Origin: Brevibacillus fluminis
GTDB lineage: Bacteria; Bacillota; Bacilli; Brevibacillales; Brevibacillaceae
Direction: 5' to 3'
DNA: 64,000 bases
Assembly (NCBI RefSeq): GCF_003710825.1
Contig: NZ_RHHQ01000015.1
Span: 62,001-126,000, forward strand
Part shown: positions 8,305-17,938 of the stretch, in pieces
How the letters are laid out: every line of letters begins with the position of its first letter
Numbering within the stretch: position 1 is the first letter of the stretch
Translations under genes and position numbers: made by a program
Notes under the pieces: generated by a model
Databases searched by the model: none
Told to the model about the DNA's origin: nothing
What the model saw: only the letters and a program-made list of their open reading frames with translations

Positions 8305-10980
8305 ATGACAATTCCCATTCTTTCAACAAAACTCAATATCCCTTTGTCACGTCCCAAGATCGTTTCCCGCCCACGGCTGATCGAACGGCTGAATACCGGT
8401 TTTCAACGCAGGTTGACTCTCATTTCCGCCAGTGCCGGTTCAGGCAAAACGACGCTGCTCGGCGAATGGCTCGAACGTTGTGAACGACCTGTCGCTTGGC
8501 TGTCACTGGATGCGGGGGACAATGATCCTGCGCGTTTTCTCACCTACCTGTGCGCCGCTTTGCAAACCATTGGACGAAATAGCGGTGAAGGTGTATTTGC
8601 CTTGCTCCATTCCCCCCAACTGCCGCCGATCGAATCCATCGTAGTGGCCATGCTCAATGAAATAGAAACTAACCACAATCCCTTTGTTCTTGTCCTTGAC
8701 GATTACCATGTCATCACATCTGAAACCATAGCAAATGCAATCGCCTTGCTGCTTGATCGTATGCCGTCTTATATGCATCTGGTCATCGCCACACGGGAAG
8801 AGCCTTGTCTGCCTATTGCTCGGTTGCGCGTTCGAGACCAGCTGACAGAAGTGCGCGACACTGACTTAGGTTTTACCAAGGCGGAGGCGGCCGAATTTTT
8901 GCTTGCGGTGATGGAGCTCCCGCTTGGTGCGGAAGACATCGCCTTTCTTGCCTCACGCACAGAGGGCTGGATTGCCGGATTGCAGGCAGCCGCGCTTTCG
9001 TTCAGGGGGCAAAAAGACGTCTCCAGCCTCATCGAGAAATTTTCCGGCACTCATCCTTTCGTACTCGATTATTTGCTCGAAGAAGTGATCCAGCACCTTT
9101 CGCCCGTTACGCAGACGTTTTTGCTGCGCACCTCGATCCTAGACCGGCTGTGCGGACCACTCTGCGAAGCTGTTATTGGCGATCCGTGTGGGGAATATGG
9201 TTCCACGACCGCTTCCGGACAAGACATGCTGGAAGCACTGGAACGCGCCAATCTGTTTATCGTGCCACTGGATAATGAACGGCATTGGTATCGCTATCAC
9301 CATCTCTTTGCGGAGATTCTGCGAAAGCGGCTGTACCAAACCAAGCTGTCCTCGGATGGGCATGACGAAGCAGCGCAATGCCATGTGCGAGCGAGTGTTT
9401 GGTATGAAAAACAAGGGCTCGAAATCGAGGCGTTTTGTCATGCAGCTGCCGCCAATGATGTCAAACGAGCCGCTCGTCTGGTAGAAGGTGGCGGCATGCC
9501 GTTGCTTTTTCGGGGGGCGGTGACACCGGTATTGAATTGGCTGGATGAGCTGCCAAAGCAGGTGCTCGATGCGCGTCCTTCACTATGGGTACTCCATGCT
9601 TCTGCATTGCTGATGGCAGGCCAAATCACCCGTGTGGAACAAAAGCTGCTCGCTGCTGAGCATGCCTTGCATCGGGTGGAGCAAGATGCAACGCAGCGGG
9701 ATCTCCTGGGTCATATCGCAGCCATTCGCGCGACGATAGCGGTCAGCAAGCACCAGTCGGAAACGATTCTCGCTGAGTCGAAGCGCGCTTTGGAATACCT
9801 TCATCCAGACAACGTGCCTGTACGCACGGCCGCTGTCTGGTCACTCGGATACGCTCATCAGCTCCAAGGAAATCGCAAAGAGGCCACAAAAGCCTATGCT
9901 GACGCTTTAGCGACCAGCCAGTCGATCGGACACAAGATGATTACCATTCTGGCAACACTCGGGCTCGGGCTGATGCAGGAAGCGGATAACCAGCTTACCC
10001 TTGCTGTTGAGACGTACCAGCGCGTGATTCAATTGGCGGGAGAACCGCCGCTTCCCGTTGTATGCGAGGCGCATCTTGGTTTGGCCCGTATTTTTTACGA
10101 ATGGAACGATCTGGAGTCGGCAAAGCAACATGGTGAAAGAAGCGTCCAGCTCGCTCGTGGAATCGAACAGTCGGACAGAACGGTTGCAGGAGAGGTGTTA
10201 CTCGCTCGATTGATGCTTGCAGATGGAGAGGTAAGCGGTGCATCCGCGATGCTTGCGACGGGGGAGCACGTCGCCCGCCAATACCACTTTCAAAACCAGA
10301 TGCCGAATATTGCTGACGCACAGGTGATGGTCCTTATTCGCCAAGGCAATCGAACGGCAGCCGCTCAGGTGGCGCAGAGGCATGGGCGGTACATCAGCCA
10401 AGCACGCGTGCATCTGGCAGATGATGAAGCTTCCGAAGCGTTAACGATCTTAGAGCCGTTGCGAATGGAAGCGGAATCGAAGCAGCAGGAGGATGTACGG
10501 CTTACGGTCACGAGCTTACTTGCAGTCGCCCTGCATATGCATGGGGAAAAGGAGAAGGCGCTGCGAATGCTGAGGGATGCGCTGACACTTGCAGCCCCCG
10601 GCGGCTTCGTCCGTATGTTTGTCGACGCAGGAGCCCCGATGGTCCGCTTGTTGCGCGAGGCCGCTAAACATGCGTTCATGACTGATTATCTTCGGAAGCT
10701 GTTGACCGCATGCGAGGCGGAGAATATGGCAAATCAGCTCGAAACGGTCCATGACGCTGAACATCATTTGATCGAGCCGCTCAGCAGCCGGGAGTTGGAA
10801 GTACTGACCCTCATCGCCCAAGGACTCTCCAATCGGGAAATCAGTGAGCAGCTATTCATCGCGTTGGCGACGGTGAAAGGACATAATCGGGTAATCTTTG
10901 ACAAGCTGCAAGTCAAGCGCCGCACCGAAGCGGTTGCACGCGCTCGTTTGCTGGGCCTGCTGCAAGATTTTCATCCTTAG
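8305..10980 (+). CDS. MalT-like LuxR-family transcriptional activator (STAND/LAL type)
   Basis: This large ATP-dependent regulator has 891 residues. The order is: N-terminal P-loop (SASAGSGKTTLLGEW), a Walker B-like VLVLDDYH, a winged-helix region (RTEGWIAGLQAAAL), a long TPR-like helical sensor region (about 370-800), and a C-terminal LuxR helix-turn-helix (LSSRELEVLTLIAQGLSNRE). MalT-type proteins bind ATP and an inducer, oligomerise and activate transcription. The adjacent oxidoreductase gene downstream is the obvious candidate target. ATG 8305 is preferred because the promoter overlaps any earlier start; no Shine-Dalgarno is visible. Confidence 0.9.
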   Translation: MTIPILSTKLNIPLSRPKIVSRPRLIERLNTGFQRRLTLISASAGSGKTTLLGEWLERCERPVAWLSLDAGDNDPARFLTYLCAALQTIGRNSGEGVFALLHSPQLPPIESIVVAMLNEIETNHNPFVLVLDDYHVITSETIANAIALLLDRMPSYMHLVIATREEPCLPIARLRVRDQLTEVRDTDLGFTKAEAAEFLLAVMELPLGAEDIAFLASRTEGWIAGLQAAALSFRGQKDVSSLIEKFSGTHPFVLDYLLEEVIQHLSPVTQTFLLRTSILDRLCGPLCEAVIGDPCGEYGSTTASGQDMLEALERANLFIVPLDNERHWYRYHHLFAEILRKRLYQTKLSSDGHDEAAQCHVRASVWYEKQGLEIEAFCHAAAANDVKRAARLVEGGGMPLLFRGAVTPVLNWLDELPKQVLDARPSLWVLHASALLMAGQITRVEQKLLAAEHALHRVEQDATQRDLLGHIAAIRATIAVSKHQSETILAESKRALEYLHPDNVPVRTAAVWSLGYAHQLQGNRKEATKAYADALATSQSIGHKMITILATLGLGLMQEADNQLTLAVETYQRVIQLAGEPPLPVVCEAHLGLARIFYEWNDLESAKQHGERSVQLARGIEQSDRTVAGEVLLARLMLADGEVSGASAMLATGEHVARQYHFQNQMPNIADAQVMVLIRQGNRTAAAQVAQRHGRYISQARVHLADDEASEALTILEPLRMEAESKQQEDVRLTVTSLLAVALHMHGEKEKALRMLRDALTLAAPGGFVRMFVDAGAPMVRLLREAAKHAFMTDYLRKLLTACEAENMANQLETVHDAEHHLIEPLSSRELEVLTLIAQGLSNREISEQLFIALATVKGHNRVIFDKLQVKRRTEAVARARLLGLLQDFHP

Positions 10981-11077
10981 AGCAGATAGAGTTTTTGCAA
11001 AACAATACTTTCGGTTCTGCCCGACAATCCTTGGCTGCAGCTATACTCTTTGCAAATAGAGGGTGAGGGGAAGCGCA

Positions 11078-12004
11078 ATGAAAGCAATTGTATGCACGAA
11101 ATACGGATCACCGGACGTTCTGGAGCTAAGAGAGGTGGAGAAGCCCACTCCTAAGGATAATGAGGTGTTGGTGAAAATACATGCGACAACGGTAACATCC
11201 GGGGACTGCCGCGTCCGTGCGTTCAACAGCCCCTTCTTGTACTGGCTGCCGATGCGGCTCTTTTTGGGGATCCGCAGACCGCGGATGCCGATACTTGGCG
11301 TAGAGCTGGCGGGAATCATCGAAGGCGTCGGGAGGGGTGTCAAACGGTTTTCACGCGGCGACGAGGTCTATGCGTTGAATGGTATGCGTTTTGGCGCCCA
11401 CGCCGAGTACATCTGCCTGCCGGAAAACGGAGTTGTGGCTGTCAAACCGGCAAATGCGACGTTTGAGGAGGCGGCGGCAATCCCTTTTGGCGGGACGACA
11501 GCCCTGCACTTTTTACGAAAAGCAAAGATCCAAAGAGGGCACCGCGTGCTGATTTATGGGTCCTCTGGAGCGGTCGGGACGTCTGCCGTGCAACTGGCCA
11601 AACATTTTGGAGCTCACGTAACCGGAGTATGCAGCGCGGCAAATGCCGAGCTGGTCGCATCGTTAGGCGCGAATCAAATCGTGGATTACACCAAAGAGGA
11701 TTTTTCCAAGCGAGATGAGCGGTATGACATCATTTTTGACGCGGTAGGGAAAATTTCCAAATCGGCATGTAAAAAATCGTTGGCACCAAACGGGAGGTAC
11801 GTAACCGTCAATGGGCAAGGAATCGCAAAGGTATGCGCGGACGATTTGGTTTTCCTCAAGGGGCTCATGGAGACGGGAAAACTGAAGGCTGTGATCGATC
11901 GTCGTTATCCGCTTGAAGATATTGCTGCTGCGCATCGGCATGTGGAGACGGGGCGGAAAAAAGGAAATGTCGTGATAACGGTTGATCGTGGTAGCGAGGG
12001 ATGA
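11078..12004 (+). CDS. NADPH:quinone reductase-like medium-chain dehydrogenase
   Basis: This member of the zinc-independent medium-chain dehydrogenase/reductase superfamily has 308 residues. An N-terminal GroES-like domain (residues 1-120) is followed by a Rossmann fold with the nucleotide motif YGSSGAVGTSAVQLAK. Substrate-side residues do not allow a precise call; quinone or enone reduction is typical. The start at ATG 11078 is set by GAGGGGAAG 5 nt upstream; the GTG at 11063 is within the RBS region. It lies 97 nt after the MalT-like regulator in the same direction and may be its target. Confidence 0.85.
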   Translation: MKAIVCTKYGSPDVLELREVEKPTPKDNEVLVKIHATTVTSGDCRVRAFNSPFLYWLPMRLFLGIRRPRMPILGVELAGIIEGVGRGVKRFSRGDEVYALNGMRFGAHAEYICLPENGVVAVKPANATFEEAAAIPFGGTTALHFLRKAKIQRGHRVLIYGSSGAVGTSAVQLAKHFGAHVTGVCSAANAELVASLGANQIVDYTKEDFSKRDERYDIIFDAVGKISKSACKKSLAPNGRYVTVNGQGIAKVCADDLVFLKGLMETGKLKAVIDRRYPLEDIAAAHRHVETGRKKGNVVITVDRGSEG

Positions 12005-12026
12005 CGAAGGTTGGACTGAAATCCAG

Positions 12027-12055
12027 TTGACACACATCCAGTATTTCACTATACT
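12027..12055 (+). promoter_or_regulatory. SigA promoter of the tyrS T-box transcript
   Basis: TTGACA (12027-12032), a 17-bp spacer and TATACT (12050-12055) form a near-consensus promoter. The start would be near 12062, just before the T-box leader. Confidence 0.85.
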
Positions 12056-12061
12056 GTCTGT

Positions 12062-12327
12062 AATCTTATATGCGACATACGTTGAAAGAGCCCAGTAGCA
12101 GCTTGGTCCCTGTTCTAGAAAGCCGGGGGTTGATGGAACCCGGTACACACTAAGCCAGCGAATTACACTCTGGAGTATCTCGGGTAATGCTGAGCGGAAT
12201 GGCGACCGATAACTCGCTGAGAGCGGCATGAATGGCGTGCGCAAGCGCACCGGCCATTGGTGCAATCTGGGTGGTATCACGGTTATACAATCGTCCCTGT
12301 GTCTACAATAGACAAGGGGCGATTTTT
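12062..12327 (+). ncRNA. T-box riboswitch (tyrosine) controlling tyrS
   Basis: This is the leader RNA of tyrS. Visible are a long Stem I with an apical hairpin (CCGGGGGTTGATGGAACCCGG-like region, 12119-12140), a likely UAC tyrosine specifier in GCGAATTACACTC (about 12158-12170), and the T-box sequence with CTGGGTGGTATCACGG (12267-12282). An intrinsic terminator follows (CGTCCCTGTGTCT / AGACAAGGGGCG plus T-run, 12292-12327). Uncharged tRNA-Tyr would bind the specifier and T-box bulge and block termination. The specifier assignment is by reading, not by covariance modelling. Confidence 0.9.
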
Positions 12328-12334
12328 ATTTTTT

Positions 12335-12420
12335 ATACAGATAAGAATTTATAAAATTCTTATCCAGTATAAGTGCAACCGCGACACCGTCAAAAAGCAT
12401 GGCGTAGCCAGGTTTTCTAA
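12335..12420 (+). repeat. Terminator-tail repeat, copy 2 (full length)
   Basis: This full 86-bp copy (ATACAGATAAG.. to ..CCAGGTTTTCTAA) begins within the T-rich tail of the tyrS T-box terminator and ends about 50 nt before the tyrS start. Both hairpins are intact. It therefore lies in the 5' UTR of the read-through tyrS mRNA. Confidence 0.9.
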
Positions 12421-12472
12421 ACCGCAATGATGCTTCGTTATAGGATACGATGATGCAAGGGAGTGTTTGGCA

Positions 12473-13732
12473 GTGAACATTATCGACGAATTGGAATGGC
12501 GCGACGCCATTAATCAACAGACAGATGCGGATGGTCTGCGAGAATTGGCCTCGCAAAAAGCGGTATCGGTCTACTGCGGTGTAGACCCGACAGGTGACAG
12601 CATGCATATCGGGCACCTGATTCCTTTCATGGTGCTGAAACGATTCCAGCTTGCCGGCCATCGCCCGGTCATTTTGATCGGTGGGGCAACCGGTACGATC
12701 GGCGACCCAAGCGGACGCCAAACTGAGCGCTCGCTGCAGACGCTCGAAGAGGTGCAAGCTAACGTCGACGCGCTCACCGAACAGATGAAAAAGCTGTTCG
12801 TGACCGAAGGCGACAACCAAATTCGCATGGTCAACAATTACGACTGGACGCATAAAATCAATGTCATTGAATTTTTGCGCGATTACGGGAAAAACTTCAG
12901 CATCAACACGATGCTTGCCAAAGATGTCGTAGCGAGCAGGCTCGACAGCGGCATTTCCTTTACGGAGTTCTCGTACCAAATCCTGCAATCGCTCGACTAC
13001 CTGCATCTGTACGAGCATGAAGACGTGCAGCTGCAAATCGGCGGCTCCGACCAATGGGGCAACATCACCAGCGGTCTTGATCTGATCCGGAAAAAAGTCG
13101 GGCCAGAGGCAAAAGCGTTCGGCCTCACGATTCCGCTGATGCTGAAAGCGGACGGCACCAAATTCGGGAAAACGGCTGGCGGCGCAATCTGGCTCGATCC
13201 GAATAAAACGACGCCATTCGAATTCTATCAGTTCTGGGCGAACACCGACGACCGCGATGTCGTGAAATACTTGAAATACTTCACGTTCCTCACCAAGGAG
13301 CAAATCGACGAGCTGGAAGAAAAGGTACAGACCGAGCCGCATAAGCGCGAAGCGCAAAAAATGCTCGCAGAGGAAATGACTCGCTTTGTGCATGGCGAGG
13401 AAAAGCTGGAGCAGGCGAAACGCATCACCGCGGCATTGTTTAGCGGCGACATCAAATCGCTGTCGGCAGACGAGATCGAGCAAGGCTTTAAAGATATGCC
13501 GACGTACGAAGCAACAAAGGAATCGAAAAATATCGTTGACTGGCTCGTGGAGCTGGGCATCGAGCCGTCCAAGCGTCAAGCGCGCGAAGATATTACAAAA
13601 GGCGCGATCTCGATGAACGGCGAGCGTATCAGCGACCTTGAACTGGAAGTGGACGCGAGCCAAGCCATCGGCGGCCGCTTCATCATCATCCGCAAAGGGA
13701 AGAAAAACTACAGCCTGGTGAAACTGTCCTAG
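12473..13732 (+). CDS. tyrS: Tyrosyl-tRNA synthetase
   Basis: This class I aminoacyl-tRNA synthetase charges tRNA-Tyr. It has 419 residues, the standard bacterial length. HIGH is at residues 45-48, the KMSKS-equivalent is KFGKT, and a C-terminal S4-like RNA-binding domain carries PSKRQAREDITKGAISMNG. The GTG at 12473 is chosen because AAGGGAG lies 8 nt upstream; the TTG 6 nt earlier overlaps the RBS spacing. Expression is controlled by the T-box upstream and possibly affected by repeat copy 2 lying between them. Confidence 0.97.
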   Translation: MNIIDELEWRDAINQQTDADGLRELASQKAVSVYCGVDPTGDSMHIGHLIPFMVLKRFQLAGHRPVILIGGATGTIGDPSGRQTERSLQTLEEVQANVDALTEQMKKLFVTEGDNQIRMVNNYDWTHKINVIEFLRDYGKNFSINTMLAKDVVASRLDSGISFTEFSYQILQSLDYLHLYEHEDVQLQIGGSDQWGNITSGLDLIRKKVGPEAKAFGLTIPLMLKADGTKFGKTAGGAIWLDPNKTTPFEFYQFWANTDDRDVVKYLKYFTFLTKEQIDELEEKVQTEPHKREAQKMLAEEMTRFVHGEEKLEQAKRITAALFSGDIKSLSADEIEQGFKDMPTYEATKESKNIVDWLVELGIEPSKRQAREDITKGAISMNGERISDLELEVDASQAIGGRFIIIRKGKKNYSLVKLS

Positions 13733-13745
13733 TTGCCGGCATGAC

Positions 13746-13780
13746 AAAAGCCTCCTTGAATCGTTCAGGGAGGCTTTTTT
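13746..13780 (+). terminator. tyrS terminator
   Basis: AAAGCCTCCTTGA / TCAGGGAGGCTTTTTT forms a hairpin with a T-run directly after tyrS. Confidence 0.9.
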
Positions 13781-13822
13781 CTGCGTAAAAAGGCATTTGA
13801 ATGGCTTGAAGCAAGGATACTG

Positions 13823-14443
13823 TTAATAGGCGATCCCTACGCGTGCGTTCCGATAGTCCGTGCTTGCGAGCTGGCGATAGGCGAAAGTTGCCGTATCCAC
13901 TATCGAAATAGCCGAACCGCCTTCAGGCAAAACATTTCGTTCTACACGATAGGCATCCCGGCTTTCTCCCTCATGCAAATAAGAAGGGCATACAATCGTC
14001 CAATCCAGATCAGATCGCTGCAAAAGGTCAAAAACAGCTTGGTGCTCTTCGGCTGCAAAGGTCGATTTCCGTTTCGATTCGGCGGACTGGTACCGAAGCA
14101 ATTGCGGGGTGTCTCTGCTTTGCAAAATGCCGGCAGTACCAATCGTAACAATTCGCTTGATTCCTTCCGCTTTCATGGCCTCAATCAGAATTGGCATGCT
14201 TGTCGACAATGTCGTGGTTCCATCGGTGCTCAAAGCGCTGATGACTGCATCCACTCCGCGCATGGACCGAGCGATGTCTTCCTGGTTGAGCACATTTCCT
14301 GTGTAAATCATGACCTGTTCATCTGGATCGGCAACTTTCTCCGGACTACGTACGAAAAGCGTTACGAAATGACCATCCTCCCGTGCCAGGGAGGCGATTT
14401 GACTGCCAACGCGGCCAGTGGCACCCAAGATTAAGATGTTCAC
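13823..14443 (-). CDS. NAD(P)-binding NmrA/YwnB-like protein
   Basis: This atypical short-chain dehydrogenase has 206 residues. The N-terminal dinucleotide motif is GATGRVGSQIA (from residue 7), followed by VTLFVRSPEKV, typical of NAD(P)H-binding NmrA-like and flavin reductase-like proteins. The classical YxxxK catalytic pair is not obvious, so it may sense or reduce via NADPH. The GTG start is supported by GGAGG 9 nt upstream. It is a single-gene unit in this window. Confidence 0.82.
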   Translation of the reverse strand: MNILILGATGRVGSQIASLAREDGHFVTLFVRSPEKVADPDEQVMIYTGNVLNQEDIARSMRGVDAVISALSTDGTTTLSTSMPILIEAMKAEGIKRIVTIGTAGILQSRDTPQLLRYQSAESKRKSTFAAEEHQAVFDLLQRSDLDWTIVCPSYLHEGESRDAYRVERNVLPEGGSAISIVDTATFAYRQLASTDYRNARVGIAY

Positions 14444-14697
14444 GTGAGAAAACCTCCATCCTTGCTCTACACTCGCATTATACGAAAAAAGACTTCACTG
14501 GCATTTCGGAAAGAGCGACCGCGGAGAGAGAATTGACAGTGTGGCACACTGACTGGAACGGCATCGTAATGACGCTTTGCGGACTCCAAATCACGGGTTG
14601 GCCGTTACTTCTATTGGATGTACGCTCCCAGAAGGGCGATTTCTACAACGTTTGTCAACAAAGACATAACCGTTCCTACAAAGCACGGACGGGGATG

Positions 14698-15504
14698 TCA
14701 GCGATCAGGCTTCGTACCGATGACGACGGTAGCGTCGAGTTCGTCACAGTGGGTGACGCGAGAGTGCAGCCCGTTCTGCTCAAAAATGCGGACGGTCTGT
14801 AGCGTCTGTCGTTCGCTGGTTTCGACCAGCAGATGTCCCCCAGGGGCCAACCAAAGCATAGCCTCGCTTGCGATCCGTCGCTGGATGTCCAGACCGTCCG
14901 CACCGCCGTCAAGCGCCACCGGAGCTTCATGCAATCGAGCCTCTGGTGGCATCGTACCGATCGAGTCCGTGGGGACATAGGGCGCATTTGCTACCAGAAT
15001 GTTGATACCGCCACGCAGTTGGGGAGGAAGCGGCTCGTACAAATCTCCTTCATACACGGTTCCACCAAAAGCTGAGATATTGCGCCTGGCGCATTTCACC
15101 GCGACAGGATCGATGTCGGCGGCATGCAGCTCGATTTGGTTCATGCGTGCCGCCAGCACGGTACCGATTGCTCCCGAACCGCAGCACAAGTCAACCACGA
15201 TCGCCCCATTTTGCAGCAGAGAGGTTGCCTGACGAACGAGAAATTCCGTGCGGTGGCGCGGGACAAAGACGCCTTTTTCCACCATGATCTTTACTCCGCA
15301 AAAAGCGGCCCACCCGATTATATGTTCTAGCGGAAAGCCTATGACGCGCTGCTCCACCATTGCCTCCAGCTCGACAGGACTCTGCGCCGCATCTGCGAGC
15401 AGCTGTGCTTCCTCCTCGGCGAAAACGCAGCCGGCAAGTCGAAGCCTGGTGACAACTGCGGAATTGGTTGTTTCGCATTCCGTCCAATGTTTCCTTGTGT
15501 CCAT
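14698..15504 (-). CDS. PrmC-related putative protein N5-glutamine methyltransferase
   Basis: This SAM-dependent methyltransferase has 268 residues and resembles HemK/PrmC. It has an N-terminal helical region, then the SAM motif VVDLCCGSGAIG and a catalytic-loop motif NAPYVPTD. True PrmC has NPPY; the NAPY form marks the PrmC-related subgroup whose substrate is not established. It is not next to prfA, which also argues against PrmC itself. The start at the inner ATG 15504 is preferred because GAGGG lies 7 nt before it. Confidence 0.82.
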   Translation of the reverse strand: MDTRKHWTECETTNSAVVTRLRLAGCVFAEEEAQLLADAAQSPVELEAMVEQRVIGFPLEHIIGWAAFCGVKIMVEKGVFVPRHRTEFLVRQATSLLQNGAIVVDLCCGSGAIGTVLAARMNQIELHAADIDPVAVKCARRNISAFGGTVYEGDLYEPLPPQLRGGINILVANAPYVPTDSIGTMPPEARLHEAPVALDGGADGLDIQRRIASEAMLWLAPGGHLLVETSERQTLQTVRIFEQNGLHSRVTHCDELDATVVIGTKPDR

Positions 15505-15697
15505 GTATGCCCTCATTTCGATAGAATGATCATTTCGTTTCTTATCGTTGATTGTACGTGTACCTCTGATTCTTCACAACCGATTATTTTGAAAACAATC
15601 CGAATCTAGCACGATGAGAACTGCCAAAAAAAGAACACGATCGCGGCACAGAATCATGTAAAATGAAGAAAAAAACGCCAAGTCAGGGGCCTTTCGA

Positions 15698-16741
15698 TTG
15701 AAAAGAAAAGCATTGCAGGTTCTAAAAATAAGCATCCGACTGGTTCTTGTATGGATCGCGATCGGATTGATTTTTCCGACATGGACACCTCGGATCGAAG
15801 GCGACAATAGCATCAGCTCGTTGCGGCAGGTCATGATCAACGGCACGGGCCATGAAGTGATGATTCGCGGTGTCGACCGCCGCAATCCGATTTTGATTTT
15901 TGTTCATGGCGGACCGGGCTGTTCCGAAATCCCGTATGTCACGAAATACCAAGATATACTCGAGCAGCATTTTACGATTGTTCATTACGACCAGCGCGGC
16001 AGCGGTAAATCCTATCATTTTTTTGAAGATTATTCTCATCTTACTACCGATGTGCTCGTCGATGATTTGTTGGCATTGACCGATTATGTGGAAGGGGAGC
16101 TAGGTCAACCAAAAGTGCTGTTGATCGGCCATTCGTTTGGCACCTATATCGGCATGAAAGCAGCGGCGAAAGCGCCAAGCAAATACGCAGCGTATATCGG
16201 TATCGGACAGGTCGGCGATCATGTGATGAGCGAAACAGACAGCTTGAACTTTGTGATCGACCAGGCGAAAAACGCCGGCAACCAAGATGATGCAAAGCTG
16301 GCGGAACAGCTGCGAGAATCGATCATGCAAAAAGAAGCATCCACGCCTCGCACGTTGATCCGAAAATATGGCGGAGCAGCGAGAGTGATTGACGATAACC
16401 TGGATTACTATACAGGCTTCGTCTTTCATCCAGAATACAATTTGTTCGATGTCATCCGTTATGTGAGAGGGGTAGCGGTGTCACAACCCACACTGTTGGA
16501 AGAGGAAGCACACGCGAATCTACCGCAAATCGTAAGAAAATTGGACATCCCGGCTTATTTTGTGATGGGCCAGTACGATTTTATGACTTCCGTGCATGCT
16601 GCAAAAGTCTACTTTGAAGAGCTGACCGCACCCAAAAAAGAATTTGTCATTTTTCCCAAATCAGCTCATTATCCGCAGTTCGAGGAAAAAGAGGCGTTTG
16701 CCAAATGGCTCGTCCAAACGTGGAGCGAGCTGGCGTCCTGA
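15698..16741 (+). CDS. Alpha/beta hydrolase, proline iminopeptidase-like, membrane-anchored
   Basis: This alpha/beta-fold hydrolase has 347 residues. A single N-terminal membrane segment (about 10-27) is followed by HGGPG (oxyanion loop), YDQRGSGKS and the nucleophile elbow GHSFGT. The late acid and His are in GQYDFMTS and KSAHYPQ. The family (S33-like) cleaves N-terminal residues from small peptides or hydrolyses esters. The start is a TTG with CAGGGG about 9 nt upstream, so the N-terminus is moderately certain. Confidence 0.85.
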   Translation: MKRKALQVLKISIRLVLVWIAIGLIFPTWTPRIEGDNSISSLRQVMINGTGHEVMIRGVDRRNPILIFVHGGPGCSEIPYVTKYQDILEQHFTIVHYDQRGSGKSYHFFEDYSHLTTDVLVDDLLALTDYVEGELGQPKVLLIGHSFGTYIGMKAAAKAPSKYAAYIGIGQVGDHVMSETDSLNFVIDQAKNAGNQDDAKLAEQLRESIMQKEASTPRTLIRKYGGAARVIDDNLDYYTGFVFHPEYNLFDVIRYVRGVAVSQPTLLEEEAHANLPQIVRKLDIPAYFVMGQYDFMTSVHAAKVYFEELTAPKKEFVIFPKSAHYPQFEEKEAFAKWLVQTWSELAS

Positions 16742-16978
16742 GGTAATACTTGTAATATGAAGACGTGGTTTTGAAAGGCGCGGCGTGAATTCTCTATGAC
16801 TTTTTCTGATTTGCTCTCTCATGTATGGCTGCCGATATGGTAGGATGATAAAATGGATTGCATGTTCGACTAGCTGCCGCTGCAAAGCTTTGCGGGGCAA
16901 AAGAGTTGAAACAGGGAGAGAAACAGATCCTTCCCATTGACGAGAGGGATACGACAGAAAGAAAGAGGGATTCGAGGA

Positions 16979-17773
16979 ATGGCAATCAAAGCGATTTTAT
17001 TTGATTTGGATGATACGCTGTTGTGGGACGATCGCAGTGTAAAGGAAGCGTTCCAAGCGACTTGCGCCGAGGCGGCCAAGCAATACGAGGTAGACACAGA
17101 ACAGCTGGAAGAGGCGGTTCGACGTGAAGCGCGGGCCATGTACGAATCTTTCGAAACATTCCCATTCACTAAAATGATCGGAATTAATCCATTTGAGGGG
17201 TTGTGGGCTCACTTCAAGGAAGGCAAGCAAGAGGAGTTCCGCCAACTCCAATCGCTGGTACCTTCTTACCGGAAAGAATCGTGGACACGCGGCTTGCGTG
17301 CGCTCGGGATTGAAGATGAAACGCTTGGCGCCAAGCTTGGCGATATGTTCGCGGCGGAACGGAGAAGCCGCCCGATCGTATATGAAGAAACTTTCGAGGT
17401 CTTAGATCAGTTGAAAGGGAAATACAAGCTCTTGTTGCTCACCAATGGATCGCCCGATCTGCAGCAGGAAAAGCTGGCCGGTGTACCAAGCCTCGCGGGG
17501 TATTTCGATCATATCATCATCTCGGGTGATTTCGGCCGCGGCAAACCGGATGCAACGATTTTTGAACACGCGATGAGCTTGCTGGACATTACGGCGGAAG
17601 AAGGCGTCATGATCGGTGATAAGCTCACCACGGACATCTTGGGCTCCAATACGGTCGGCATGCGCAATATGTGGATTAACCGTCACGGGCTGCCGCAAGC
17701 GAGCGATATCGTGCCAGCACATGAAATCACTAGCTTGCGCGACATTCAAACGATCATCGATTCGCTGGAATAA
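16979..17773 (+). CDS. HAD-superfamily hydrolase (YjjG/YfnB-like)
   Basis: This phosphatase-fold protein has 264 residues. Motif I is FDLDDTL near residue 7, motif II is LLLTNGS, and motifs III and IV are GKPDATIFEHA and MIGDKLTTDILG. The helical cap insertion places it in subfamily IA. Likely activity is phosphate removal from nucleotides or sugars. The ATG at 16979 has AAGAGGG about 9 nt upstream; an upstream TTG in frame is unsupported. Confidence 0.87.
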   Translation: MAIKAILFDLDDTLLWDDRSVKEAFQATCAEAAKQYEVDTEQLEEAVRREARAMYESFETFPFTKMIGINPFEGLWAHFKEGKQEEFRQLQSLVPSYRKESWTRGLRALGIEDETLGAKLGDMFAAERRSRPIVYEETFEVLDQLKGKYKLLLLTNGSPDLQQEKLAGVPSLAGYFDHIIISGDFGRGKPDATIFEHAMSLLDITAEEGVMIGDKLTTDILGSNTVGMRNMWINRHGLPQASDIVPAHEITSLRDIQTIIDSLE

Positions 17774-17810
17774 GTCTGCAGCCATACCTTTGCCATCATA
17801 GCAACACTTG

Positions 17811-17836
17811 ACCCGCCTAATCAAAGGCGGGTTTTC
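17811..17836 (+). terminator. Terminator after HAD gene
   Basis: ACCCGCCT / AGGCGGGT hairpin followed by TTTT. Confidence 0.85.
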
Positions 17837-17938
17837 TACGTAATCGTAACGCTTGCATCAAAATTCCCGAAATATCCCGTGCCGCGAAACCATAAATATA
17901 ACAGGATGAAAAAAGCAGCGGGAAAGGAATGAGCAACC

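Noticed and set aside
12326..13747. 473-codon minus-strand ORF across tyrS
   Set aside because: It is the mirror of tyrS; its end is only the translated repeat copy 2. No RBS and no family resemblance.
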